Assembly: GCA_032158295.1 (NCBI GenBank)
Contig: CM063255.1
Coordinates: 8,150,094 to 8,214,093, forward strand
Reading direction: 5' to 3'
From: Pycnopodia helianthoides
Taxonomy: Eukaryota; Echinodermata; Asteroidea; Forcipulatida; Asteriidae
Length of the DNA stretch: 64,000 nt
Part shown: one piece after another, positions 1 through 11,990 of the stretch
Layout of the letters: each line of letters opens with the position of its first letter
How positions within the stretch are numbered: position 1 is the stretch's first letter
The notes under the pieces: model-generated
The model's input: only the letters and a program-made list of their open reading frames with translations
What the model was told of the DNA's origin: nothing
Database searches by the model: none
Made by a program: the position numbers and the translations under genes

Positions 1-468
1 CCAGGTGATATGGTTAAAAGGTTTTTCCAAATGACTAATTACTAGGGGAGTTTTAACTATCAGGGTTGGGCTTATTGCAGTCACCAAATAATTTGGTTGA
101 GCTTACCCAAAACAAAGGTTACAAACAAGCCTCAATGTTGGTTAAACACTTTTAAACCAATATGATGGAGAACAAGAGACCATATGTTGGTCTTATGGTA
201 AAACCAAGTATCTTTTACCAAGTAATGGTTAAAAGTTTTTTCTTAACGACCAATTACTAGGGAAGTTTTTACCATCAGGGTTGGGCTTATTGCAGTCACC
301 CAATTTCACGTTTAGATTAACCAATAACAAGTATTTTTAAATTGACCAACTCAATTCATGTAAGTTGGGTAAATATTTCTAACTTTTACCAATAATGGGA
401 TCAATACCGACCAAACGTTGGTCAAAATGACTTTACCAAATAATTTGTACCCAACGTTTTTAGAGTGT
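1..468. repeat. Truncated inverted-repeat element with internal direct duplication
   Basis: A segment rich in TTGGT/ACCAA words runs off the left window edge. A block of about 75 bp at 11-85 recurs at 226-300 (offset 215) with few changes, including the shared ending GGGCTTATTGCAGTCACC. The right end reads TTTTTAGAGTGTGC, resembling the right ends of the elements at 22586-22840 and 30468-30736. I infer a non-autonomous DNA transposon whose left terminus lies outside the window. Superfamily unknown. Confidence 0.5.
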
Positions 469-539
469 GCAGAAGCTGGAGTCAAAAGATATATGCCAAA
501 GGGGTACATCTTAAATCCAATTGGAAGTATTGAAAGAAA

Positions 540-870
540 AGTGATGACATATTTCCGGATGATGTTTTGTCTTTCATACCTACATGTGTTTATGTAAGTC
601 AGTGTTGTGATAGTCTGTTGGTGTGTTTGTATGTTGTTTGTCTGTCCGTAGGTATATACGGGAACAAAAGCTTTGCTTCCCCCTGGCCTAAATGTTGTCC
701 TGTTTGTGATTATGAAATAAACTTCCGTGCTAATTGTTATTGTCTTTACTACTTCTCTGGTTTGCCATTATACATTCACTGTCAAGTACCTTAACTTTAA
801 CGATGTACACAAATGTAACTTCATGGCAACATTGAAATAAATGTAATGTAATAATAATAATTATATGCTT
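540..870 (+). mobile_element. Possible 3' tail of a non-LTR retrotransposon
   Basis: T- and GT-rich sequence leads to AAATAAACTTCC and ends in a short AATAATAATAATT tract near 848-862, the kind of simple tail seen on CR1/L2-type LINE 3' ends. The stretch TCCGTAGGTATATACGGG with following CTTTGCTTCCCCCTGG resembles the segment at 43569-43610. The open frame at 567-794 has no recognisable domain and I do not regard it as coding. Family assignment is inference only. Confidence 0.35.
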
Positions 871-1126
871 TGAACTTTACAGAACCTAAGTTAAGTGGAG
901 TTACAGTGAGAAAAGGGTATACTATTTATATCAGCATATTAGGAAATATCGTCAACATTTTCACAAAGAGCCACCAAAAAAGAAGAAGACAATAATAGCC
1001 TATTAATATCTTACAGAGAACAGAGCATTGTTATGCTTGAGGCAATAACAGTGATGGACAATCTACCTCCATTCCTAATTGCACTCCAGACAAAACCGTC
1101 GTAATGAGTAGCTTTTTCTGACAATC

Positions 1127-1522
1127 TTAAAGGAACATTACAAAATTGGTTTTTGCTAACAAAACAGTTGCTGGCAGTGTAAGCACTTTATGTAATCCAC
1201 CATATACATAAACTGACAAACCTGTAGAAGTTTGAGATCGATCGGCCATCTGGGTCACGAGAAAATAGTGAAAAACCGATTACACATTTGCATGAAATCA
1301 TATAGATTCATTGAATGAATAAAACGCTCACTGAGCGATAAACTCCAATCGGAAAATTAGTTTATTCATTTCTCATCAAATATGGCGTTTCAGACAGAAA
1401 TATTTCAAGGGATGTTTTCTACTATCATCATCATTAGACCGTGTAAGTTTTATGTAAAATCTGAGATCAAAAAGAATATTTTACAAGTTGTTTTTCTGAC
1501 CAGTTCTGGAATGTTCCTTTAA
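1127..1522 (-). mobile_element. TTAA-flanked MITE, family A copy 1
   Basis: A 396-bp element including TTAA at both edges (1127-1130, 1519-1522). Termini are inverted: AGGAACATTACAAAATTGGT on the left, and TTCTGGAATGTTCCT on the right. A central palindrome around 1328-1348 (ACGCTCACTGAGCGATAAACT) is shared by all copies. TTAA duplication with short inverted termini is typical of piggyBac-like elements. No transposase frame is present, so it is non-autonomous. Four more copies lie at 28436, 33066, 42026 and 56737. Strand is set so that the 33066 copy is +. Confidence 0.88.
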
Positions 1523-2821
1523 TTAGCCGTAAACCCACACACAGCTCGGTTAATTAGCGTACATCAACGAACTCCACATAAAGACAATATTGGCAATGAC
1601 CAAGTTTCATGATGAATGAAGCTTGTCCCTCAAGATAGACCATCACACACAAGCCCCAGCTTACCTGTTATTTTGTCCAGAGAAGAGGCAACAGGAATAG
1701 ACAGAAGGTGTTTAACTGAAACCCCGTGAGTAGGTACAGCTCAGTCATCAGTTGGCGTATACATAGGGAATACCAATTTCCACAAAGTCAACCACAAACA
1801 GTCAGTATACGTGTTTTAAAATCTCCCTTGTTAAAACAAACCAGCAAAGCGATGTCACGACTAGAGTTCCTTCGAACATGACAGTTTGCGTATTATATAT
1901 AAGGCGTGGGGAACATCATTCTGCAAACGTATCCAGCATAACAGAAACCCAGAAGCGATTTAATGGGTCCCTTCCACTGAAGGGACTTTCGAAACGCGTC
2001 TGCAAACCTCTCTTTCTCTATAAACTCCTCTTCACAACAGAGTCATCCCGAACGCTCTCAGACCATCACCAACCTGCGTGACAGTCTATTCACAAAATGC
2101 TGTTGGGTAATTGTGTAACATGTATAGCCTACAGTCAATCCACAATTACATAAAAGTGAACTATCAGTACAGCAGCACAGTCGAGTATAAAGTGAAATAC
2201 AGAATGTTGTATTGTTGGCAATAGTTATACAAAAGTTCGTTGGAGCGTGCTTGTAAAGCCTAAGTCGTGATGGCGACAAACACTAAATCCGCCTTTCCAA
2301 AGTCATTTTAATCATCTATAATCGGTTGTGGGATGGTTTATCAATGAGTGACACGGTTAAGTTACAATATCACAAGGTGATATAGTTTCAAAAGATATGT
2401 ATTTCAATAAAAGTTGCTGTATATTATAGTTCAACCCAATATCAGAAATGCAGCCTACACTGCAGCCTATATTACAGCCTACATTGCTCACTGAATGCAG
2501 ATATACACAAACACACTGTGCTCATTTTGAATTGAAATAAAGGTTGAGATTTGAGGCACAATGTTTTTCTTTTTTTCGACTAGTGACTCCGGGTCAGGCA
2601 GCAAACTATAAACAAATCACCCCAAAAAACAAAATTATAATTTGTCATTTGAAGTTGGTTTATTCATCCCGACATAAATTATCTCAGGATGTCTTCACAT
2701 ACGTTGATGGTGTCATCTTCCTGCAGTAAATATTCTCAGGATCTCAACATGTTTGAAATACGAAATAAACATAATGAAAATATACATTGAATCTCAACAT
2801 GTTTTTGTCATATTGTAAGCT
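1523..2821. other. No gene recognised; small perfect hairpin
   Basis: Unique-looking AT-rich sequence. The only structure I can support is an 8-bp perfect stem with a 4-nt loop at 1967-1986 (GTCCCTTC-CACT-GAAGGGAC). A few short CAGCCTACA/CAGCCTATA repeats lie at 2452-2485. Open frames here are short and domain-free. Confidence 0.5.
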
Positions 2822-3077
2822 GGGAAGGTGTTGCATTCTGCTCTACCAGCCAGGCTCCTAGTGGATGATACCCATGCCTACATCCTTACGGACTGTGAAG
2901 GGGGTAACCCTGTTTCAGCTCCAGTAGTAGGTGACAACGTGCCCCTGGTGACAGTTGACTTGGGTCGACAGCCCAATTCAGTTAAGTGTAGCCCTCACCT
3001 TGAAGTGGCAGTTCGGCCTTGTGAGTAAGGCGATATCTTATGAAAAAATAAATGAAAAAAAAAAAAAAAAAAAAAAA
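2822..3077 (+). mobile_element. A-tailed segment, possible retroposon
   Basis: A segment of more balanced composition than its surroundings (from about 2822) ends in GAAAAAATAAATG and then a run of A from 3055 to 3077, which looks like a retroposed 3' end. It contains a 66-codon open frame (2828-3028) without recognisable domain. I found no flanking target-site duplication, so retroposition is an inference. A genuine short exon followed by an unrelated A run is the main alternative. Confidence 0.35.
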
Positions 3078-4616
3078 TGTCGGATGACATTTCCAGAGCT
3101 CCGTAGCTTCATGCTATTATGAGTCTTTGCATTGGCCGCTGTTGTACACACTTCACAAATATTACAAAATTGTAGTATTGCAAAATTGTGATTCAATGTC
3201 AATAGAAAGATTATTGCTACGTGACATATTCATCTATTTCAAACCCTCTCAAACTTGATTACGGGTTCCGCCATTTGGACTAAGCAAACAATGTATATAT
3301 GTTTATTTCATATTTTACCAGGGGGTTTTGCAGAGTAGTTCAACCAGTTAGCATGGACATGATTTAACGAAAAAGTGTCACAGTTATTTATACGCATTCA
3401 GGAGACTGCGCTGGCATTCAGGAATGAAACAATTTCACGCGTCTGAAGATCGAAACGTAACTATAATGGTCTGTCTTCGTCTTAGTTGAATGACATTTTA
3501 GACCAACTTGGGGGAAAAAAAATGACTCAAAATGTTATAAACATTTCAACAACCCCACGCTTAAAATAATATTTACGTTTACTTAAAATATCCAGACAAT
3601 CGTTCGATATTCCGATGAAAGCAATGCCTTTTACGAAGAGTCACGTTAAATTTTCGCCTCTGTCTTGAAAAATTAAAACAGATTATTTCCGTAGCAATTC
3701 AGTGGCAATGGTGACAAACGGCCGGACTCAAGAGTTCACGCTTCAAGGCATGATGCAACGTTTGGTTTTCACCGACAGAGGGTAAATTTAATTTCTTTGC
3801 ATTTTTGTTTTATTCAGTTGACGGTATTTTGCAGCTGTGTCCCTTTGCGAGGTGGTAAACCAGATCATTCCCGCGGCTTCTGGTATCGCTCAGCGTTATA
3901 ATCAACGCCGTAAACAAACAAAAAGAAAAAGATGGTTCTAGAACGAACTTCATAATCGGTAAGCTTTCAGACTAAAATTAAACAATCAAGTTTTTCATCC
4001 TTATACCAATCCTGTACATTGCCTTTAAACAAGTCTTTGGTTGCCGAGAAAAATCTTTGAGATAACAACAGATGGGTCCCGATCTGAATCCCAATTCCTA
4101 ATACGTATCAGAGTTCCCAATCATCCAAACGAAACGACAAAACCACTTGTTTCTAGTCTGCCTCCGAAAAGGATAACTGCATCTGCGGGATTCGTTTGAC
4201 ACGCAAGAATGCTGAGACAATAAAAGTTCTAGCTTCATCTTCATTGGGCGTGGCAACGTTATTCCGGCAGATGTGTTATACATTCCAAAAACTAGTAGCC
4301 TAAGATATATGTTGAAAGTTTGTTCAAATTAAGGCTTATATCGTGTATGATTCATTTTCGCTCTTAGAAAGATGTATGTCTGTGCATTAGGTTTTAGTTT
4401 ACCCGTCATACAACAAATGGTGAACATTTCATCCAATGAAAAGGTGATCTCGTTCTTAAGAATGGCGGTTTACGTGCAAGAGATTTTGTGTTTTCCCGTT
4501 TATTTCGATTCGGCAAATACAAGTAAGAACCGAGTATGGGGTTCAAATTTTCTCGAATACGGCATCATTTCTGAAGGAAGAATGCATTGGGTATATATCA
4601 TATATCTTATATATCT
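3078..4616. other. No gene or repeat recognised
   Basis: AT-rich sequence on both strands with only short open frames. A TTTTACGAAGAGTCACGTT stretch near 3630-3650 resembles the degenerate motif described at 4800-5045. Nothing else can be supported. Confidence 0.5.
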
Positions 4617-4622
4617 TATATT

Positions 4623-4688
4623 CGAAACTTTCAGATCTAACACTAGCATCTTTTTTTTCAAAACTTTCAGATCTTAAACTGTCATCTT
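4623..4688. repeat. Two-copy direct repeat, ~30 bp
   Basis: The block at 4623-4652 (AAACTTTCAGATCTAACACT...) is repeated at 4659-4688 with small changes, separated by a T run. It is preceded by short ATATATCTTAT repeats. A simple local duplication. Confidence 0.7.
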
Positions 4689-4799
4689 GATTTCGGTTTT
4701 TAACACAATTCTCAAAATCTTTACGAATTTCCAAGTGAAAAAAACGTTTTAGTTTCGCAATTACACTAATTAGCACAAGAACAATTTCACAAAACTAAC

Positions 4800-5045
4800 A
4801 GCTTTGAGTTCACGAACAGCCACACTTTGACTTGCCATTTCTTTTACATTGAAGCACATACCGCTGGCACGGTGCCAAAAACGAATACTCGCCTTTTTTT
4901 AGCTTTCACGAAGAGACACTTTGTATGACCTAGAAAACAAAATTGAGTTTTCACAAACATACACTTTCGTCTACGCAATGGTTTGTACACGACGCGCTGC
5001 ACACACACTTCGTTCGCGCAGTTTTTACGAAGAGACACTTGCATT
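4800..5045. repeat. Degenerate motif cluster TTYACGAAGAGACACTT
   Basis: Four related words occur: TTCACGAACAGCCACACTT (4808), TTTCACGAAGAGACACTTTG (4902), TTTTCACAAACATACACTTT (4950) and TTTTTACGAAGAGACACTTG (5023). Spacing is irregular, so this is at best a decayed array. The palindromic word TGGCACGGTGCCA at 4865-4877 also occurs near 29083, in sequence with similar neighbours. Confidence 0.35.
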
Positions 5046-6722
<1,677 letters not shown>

Positions 6723-7138
6723 GAAGAGCAAGAGACCCCAGAAAGAAAACCAAACAGGAGAGATAAGAGGACAGACAAAGAAATTCGGAGAGGGATTCAC
6801 CAGATAAGAAACCCATACATGGAGTAGAATAACAAGTGACAGACGAGAATGGAAATTGCGTGTAGGAGGGTTATCCAAAGAACCATACAGACTGATGATA
6901 AGGAGCAGAGAAATAATAATTGCTGATTGTGTGATTGATGACCAATGCGATCTGATTACTGTGGCTAGCGAAGAAACTGATATGTAGAAAAAGATGAAAT
7001 GTTCACCCGTCCGTCTTAGTTTGTGTTTCTATTAAGCAAATCATGAACGTGCAAACAAAAAACAGACATCATTGGTAGAGCGACATTGTGGGCTTTCCCC
7101 ATGTGTTTTCTATTGTGCATTTTCTTTAATCTTTCCTG
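6723..7138. other. No feature recognised
   Basis: Purine-rich flank of the microsatellite passing into ordinary AT-rich sequence. No repeat family or coding signal seen. Confidence 0.5.
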
Positions 7139-7459
7139 TTAAAGGCACAAGACACTATTAGTAATTACTCAAAATAATTGTTAGCATAAAAACTTACTTG
7201 GGAACGAGCAATGGAGAGCTGTTGATAGTATAAAACATTGTAAGAAACGGCTCCCTCTGAAGTAACGTTTGAGAAACCAAGCATCTGAAAGCACACAATT
7301 TCGTGTGACAAGGGTGTTTTTTCTTCCATTATTATCTCGCAACTTCGACGACCAAATGAGTGCAAATTTTCACAGGTTTGTTATTTTGTGCATATGTTGA
7401 GAAACACCAAGTGAGAAGACTGGTCTTTGATAATTACCAAAGGTGTCCAGTGGGGTTAA
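7139..7459 (+). mobile_element. TTAA-flanked MITE, family B copy 1
   Basis: Flanked by TTAA at 7139-7142 and 7456-7459. The left terminus AAAGGCACAAGACACTATTA and right end AATTACCAAAGGTGTCCAGTG are imperfect inverted repeats. The internal stretch ATTATCTCGCAACTTCGACG followed by TTTTCACAGGTTTGT (7331-7382) is shared with families A and D. The right edge sits in a 16-bp palindrome GTGGGGTTAACCCCAC (7450-7465). Non-autonomous. Other copies at 8195 and 17817 are in the opposite orientation. Confidence 0.8.
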
Positions 7460-8194
7460 CCCCACAGTGTAAACAACAACAACCCAAAGGAATCCCACAC
7501 ACACAAGAACAGTTCCTACCTACAGATCACCCCCATAATGTCTATCTTGTAAGCCCAGACAAACATAAACTGTTTGTGATGCTCCCACAAATTTATAGGC
7601 CTGATGATTTTTTTTTCACGGGTTAATTGAGGACAACATTTTTGAAACCATGAAGACTGGAAATGATGTCTCCTTTCTTCAAACGACCAGAAAAATGTAA
7701 ACTGTTTCCAACCACGGCTTAGGTCAACCAAGTCACGAACAGCCAGCCTAACAAGTCAATTACACAACGGAGGCCGATACAAGCACGCCCCTGTGGACCC
7801 GACAGAAGTTAAGTCGCAGTGGAATCTCTTATTGCAACAAACTGTCAAATGCCACTGGTTTAAACCATTCACCGGTTTACAAGCCTTTCTTCCCCCGTCA
7901 TGTTTATCATGAAGGGTCACTAAACCCCCCAGAGTGTCCACTCGTTGCTAATTTACGGGCCAGTTAAATGTCAAGTTCACTTCTTATTAAAAGTGTAGAG
8001 ATGCCTGCGTCGTGTGTGTGTGTTCTAACTTGGTGTTTGCTTTTCCATTTAATAATAAATTATTCTTCGGGGAGTTGTCGGTTGACACGAACCCGGTGGC
8101 ACTTGCCTGAAGTGAAACGTCAACCACGGTGTATGTTTATACTATCGAGAGATAGATATGACCACCTACGTTTTACACCCTCCGTAATCTTCAT
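7460..8194. other. No feature recognised
   Basis: Unique-looking sequence between two family B elements. Short open frames without domains. No tRNA-like, satellite or inverted-repeat structure seen. Confidence 0.5.
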
Positions 8195-8590
8195 TTAAAG
8201 TCAGGGTAAACTTTTGGTGCTATTGTCAAAGACCAGTATCCTCACTTGGTGTATCCAAACATACGCATGAAATAACTAACCTGTGAATATGTGGGTTCAA
8301 ACTGGTCATCGAAGTTGAAAGAAATAATGAACGACGGGAAAAAACACCCTTGATGCACAGAATTGTGTAATTTCAGATGCCTGAAAAAGGCTCAATGCCT
8401 GAAGCCTTCCTCATATTCAAATTTTGGGGTGAAAAAAGTACCTCTTTCTCTAAAACTACATTACTTAAAAGGGGGTCGTTTCTAACAATGTTTTATATTA
8501 TCAACAGCTCTCCAGTGCTCTTTACCAAGTAAGATTTTATGGTAATTCAATTGTGGAGTAATTACCAAAAGTACACCCTGCCGTCATTTG
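8195..8590 (-). mobile_element. Family B MITE, diverged copy 2
   Basis: Begins at TTAA (8195-8198) and contains TTGTCAAAGACCAGTATCCT, TCACTTGGTGTATCC and AACAGCTCTCCA, all shared with the 17817-18193 copy. The right end ATTACCAAAAGTACACCCTG is degraded and no right TTAA is seen, so the right boundary is approximate. The centre contains a GCCTGAAAAAGGC hairpin absent from copy 1. Confidence 0.7.
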
Positions 8591-8769
8591 ATGTGAATGT
8601 AATGCACTGGACTTTAGAATAGGACATTCTGTCTAGGCCGGCAGATCAACAAAAAATACACAGTTTATAACATAAATTTTTCCTCCATATACCTTTCTGG
8701 ACTGAATGGATCAATTGGTAAATTTGTCACTCTATCATTAAGCATATTAGCCAAAATACCAACAAGTAT

Positions 8770-9150
8770 ACTGTGCTGGTTTGGCTACGAATGACTAAGT
8801 CCATCAAAATCAAGATTGGTATGCATGCCTGGTACATCGTGTTCCAAGTATATCGATCTGGCCTGCCTTCCTTTGAACTTTAGACCAAGCATGGTTTGGT
8901 TTGGTTGTTTTTGTTGGTGTTATGCAGCACTAAGTCATGCAGTGTACTAAGCATGGTTGGTATGGTTGGCTTGGCTATACAGCAATGAAGATTTGTACCT
9001 GGGATGTGCCTGCCTGCTGTATGACAAGCGTTGGTAGTTTTGGCCAAGCAGTTATGGGTTCACCAACATCAAGGTTGTTATGCCTGCCTGCCTGACTGCT
9101 TGATCTCGTACTAGCCTATAGGCCAAGCATGTTTAGATTCTCTCACGCAC
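8770..9150. repeat. Degenerate GCATGG/TGCCTGCC-rich tandem-like region
   Basis: Variants of CCAAGCATGG occur near 8885, 8948, 9042 and 9122, and variants of TATGCCTGCCTG near 8820, 9004 and 9082, intermixed with TTGGTTTGG words. Spacing is irregular. It looks like a decayed short tandem array, or may just be compositional bias. Confidence 0.3.
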
Positions 9151-9440
9151 AACCCGTACAAGGCTAGGCCCAGACACAGAGCTAGATCTAAAGCTCTACG
9201 GTTCAATCAAACTAGAATTGTTATCATCTGTCATCAATGATGTGCCGCAAAGCATGGTTGTTTTTATTGACAGAATGTACATAATTAAAATGAAAGTCAA
9301 CATTGGAACTCCAACCTTCGTATACTATTCGACACACCTGGTCAGTTTGATCACAAATCATTCGTGGTTTGATGAGGCAAACCCGATGTTCCAGCAGAAA
9401 GGGGGAAAAAAAGGAAGAAAGAAGAAGAGATAAAAAAAGC
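9151..9440. other. No feature recognised
   Basis: Short unique stretch ending in a purine-rich run (9400-9438). A 71-codon frame at 9218-9433 ends in a Lys/Arg-rich tail caused by that run and is not credible as a gene. Confidence 0.5.
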
Positions 9441-9520
9441 ATATGGTTTTTGAGGCATTGCATGGTGAGGTATCATTGTATATTCGGTTTGCGGTAACAC
9501 CATGTGTTTATCTACTTTGC
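9441..9520 (+). repeat. Half copy of the hairpin repeat found at 32820
   Basis: GGTTTTTGAGGCATTGCATGG, the following GTGAGGTATCATTG, TATATTCGGTTTGCGGTAAC and ACCATGTG closely match the left arm of the hairpin element at 32834-32911. The second arm is missing here, so this is a half element. Both copies follow AAGGAAGAAA-type purine-rich sequence. Confidence 0.75.
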
Positions 9521-10577
9521 TAATAATGTAGATTTTCTCTTGCTATTTGTTTTACTGCCGCGGAGTAGATTTTCGGAATTCGGGAGACTTCCCAGCTCTG
9601 AAAAGAACTGTCCTGCTTATTAACTACTACATGAGCAGAAGGTAGGAAATCGGCATGGACCACTACTTTCGCTTAGTGGATTTCAAAAAAGCAGAAGAAA
9701 AAGAAGAAGAAGAAGAGACATGAAGTTATTTTCTAATAACACTTAAATAACGCCCAGACAGAGATAAATCAAGTTTAACAACCAGCGTGAATCATATAGA
9801 ATGTGGCATCTAACCTTTTCAGCACTTTAGGTACGTCATGAATGTCACAGGGACCCCTCGATCCGCTTGATGACGGGGGGGGGGGGGGGCGTTACGAAGA
9901 CGCGGCACAAGGTGCGCATTTTCACACATTCGGCTAATCTTTGCACAGCGTGACACATGATAACATATGCATCAGTAGACCATCGGAACAATTATGTCAG
10001 TTGGAGCTCGGCTGTGATCAATCTCGTGCCAGTAATGTTTCACCCATAAATCGGCAACGACTTGGGCAGGCCGCTAAACACTATCTCGACACCTATAGAT
10101 GAATTCGGCACATGTGGCTGTTATCGAGTGCTCGTTTAATTTTTGAAATCTTCCGCTTTGAACGAGCGACTGATTTATGTCTTTCCTAAACATTCCTGCC
10201 TCAATGCCATCTGTTTTTCTTCTTCTTTCTATCTCCTTTCTTCTTTTCCCTTTTAAAAAATTTCTTATATTTAATCTAATTCCATTCATTAATTTCACAC
10301 AATTAAAATATCCCACCACATCAAGACAAAATACTGAATCAGTAGGCCCTATATATCGGTGGTTGTCCAAAAGCATTCAAACACACACAGTTCAATGTTT
10401 GTAAACAGAGGCAAAACAACCAGACATCGAATCATTTTAGCACAATTTCAGTCCCCGTTTTCTATTTTCCGTTTTTTTTGGCTGGTTTTCTCTCACCTCT
10501 GAGCATTTCGTCGATGGACACCCGGATACGAATCAACTCTGACCCGAGATTTTAGAAAGTGAGCAAGTTCCAAACAG
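9521..10577. other. No gene recognised; G homopolymer
   Basis: AT-rich sequence with GAAGAAGAAG purine runs (9690-9718) and a 15-nt G run at 9875-9889. The frames around 10074-10404 overlap on both strands and carry no domain. Confidence 0.5.
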
Positions 10578-10910
10578 CTATAGCCTTTTTCACACTACTC
10601 TATTCCCCGTGGGCAACCCCGTGGAATAACGGTCGGCCTTTTCACACTATGATCCCTTTACCCCCTGTCTGCCCCCTGTCTGCCTCGGCAAGTGGGCATA
10701 CCCAGTGAATAGCCACCCCTGCTCCGGAGTAGGGGTAAGCGATAAACCCCGGGGTATTTTTGAAACATGCAACAGGAACACTGTGGAATAGGGACCTAGG
10801 CAGGGAAAGTGTGAAAGTGCGCCGGGGTAACCGTAGGGTAAAAACAAAACCCGGGCCTCCCCGGGGCTGTATTCCACGGGGGTAAGAGATGCAGTGTGAA
10901 AAGGGCGTAT
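10578..10910. mobile_element. ~330-bp element with GTGTGAAAAGGGC termini
   Basis: The left end CTATAGCCTTTTTCACAC followed by ACTCTATTCCCCGTGG is mirrored by the right end CCACGGGGGTAAGAG followed by CAGTGTGAAAAGGGCGTAT, giving imperfect ~32-bp terminal inverted repeats. The interior is unusually GC-rich, with CCCCGGGG words, against an AT-rich background. A second TTTTCACACTATGATCCC motif lies inside at about 10640. A non-autonomous DNA transposon. Target duplication is unclear. Confidence 0.7.
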
Positions 10911-11990
10911 GTCACTTATTTCTTGTTGCTTGTGAACAACAGACACACACGCACAAAAGAAATCGAAAAAAACAAAGAGAAGATTACAAAGATACGGTAT
11001 GGTTAACATGTTTACATATGATACATTAAATATGGAACAAGGAGATTGTTCCTTATTAAAAAAAATATATTTTATTGCTGTCAATTTCTTGAACAAAGAA
11101 GAAAAAGAAATAGAAGGACAACAATTCATGCACGGATGCATGTATCTTGTATTTCGTATTTCGCATAAGGTACTGAGCGATGTACAAAATAAATAAAATT
11201 CGGGCACAATCTAACACCAGTCAGTATAAAGTGCAATGCTAAGGTATATGTACTCCCTTTTTTTTTATTTAAAAGGAAAAAATATATAAATCACAGGCTG
11301 TCCTACCTTCACACACATCAATTGACGGCTCCTACATTGTGACGTCGACCTTGGGGCCTTAAATGGGCCTCACGGAAGAGCAAACAAAGATCCACCCACA
11401 ACAAAAGCGAATTTTGTTTGGTTAAAACACATAAACTTATAATTTACAATATGAACGTACAGCACACAGGATCCCCTACACACCACTCAACAAATTTTCC
11501 GGTGGCATCCTTTTTTAAAGATCTGGGTTGCCTAATGCACGACGTACAACCGGCGAAAGAAATTACCACATGGGAATTCTGTGATAGCTGTTTTCTTTAG
11601 ATCACAGGAAGCCTGCTGATATACTTCTGGGACCCCAGTGAAAGTTAAAGACTGACAAGATATGTATAGTTGGCAGCACTTTCAATTAAATTAATTCATC
11701 ACGGGAGACAAAATCCACGATCAAGGTCATGCTACACGTCAAAAATAAATAAGCATTGCAGACGGTATCTGTAGGTTTTTGATTTATATATTCAGCGAAG
11801 TATATCACTCCTGGCTCATGACTGTATTTCATCGGTACCCATACAGTACGGACGAAAAACAGACATCACACTGCAGCCTGGGCGTGGCTGTGTACAGCCT
11901 CCACCCGTGTGGATCATTATTTTGTAATCAATTCACAGTAAAATATAAATTATGTATTATTAAATAATAATAGTTATGATAATTGCAGGC
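10911..11990. other. No feature recognised
   Basis: AT-rich sequence with AAAAATATAT runs. It contains one isolated TCAAGGTCA nuclear-receptor-like half-site at 11721-11729. No gene seen. Confidence 0.5.

Noticed and set aside
2828..3028. A genuine short coding exon
   Set aside because: Composition is exon-like but there is no recognisable domain, and the segment ends in an A tail. Recorded as a possible retroposon instead.
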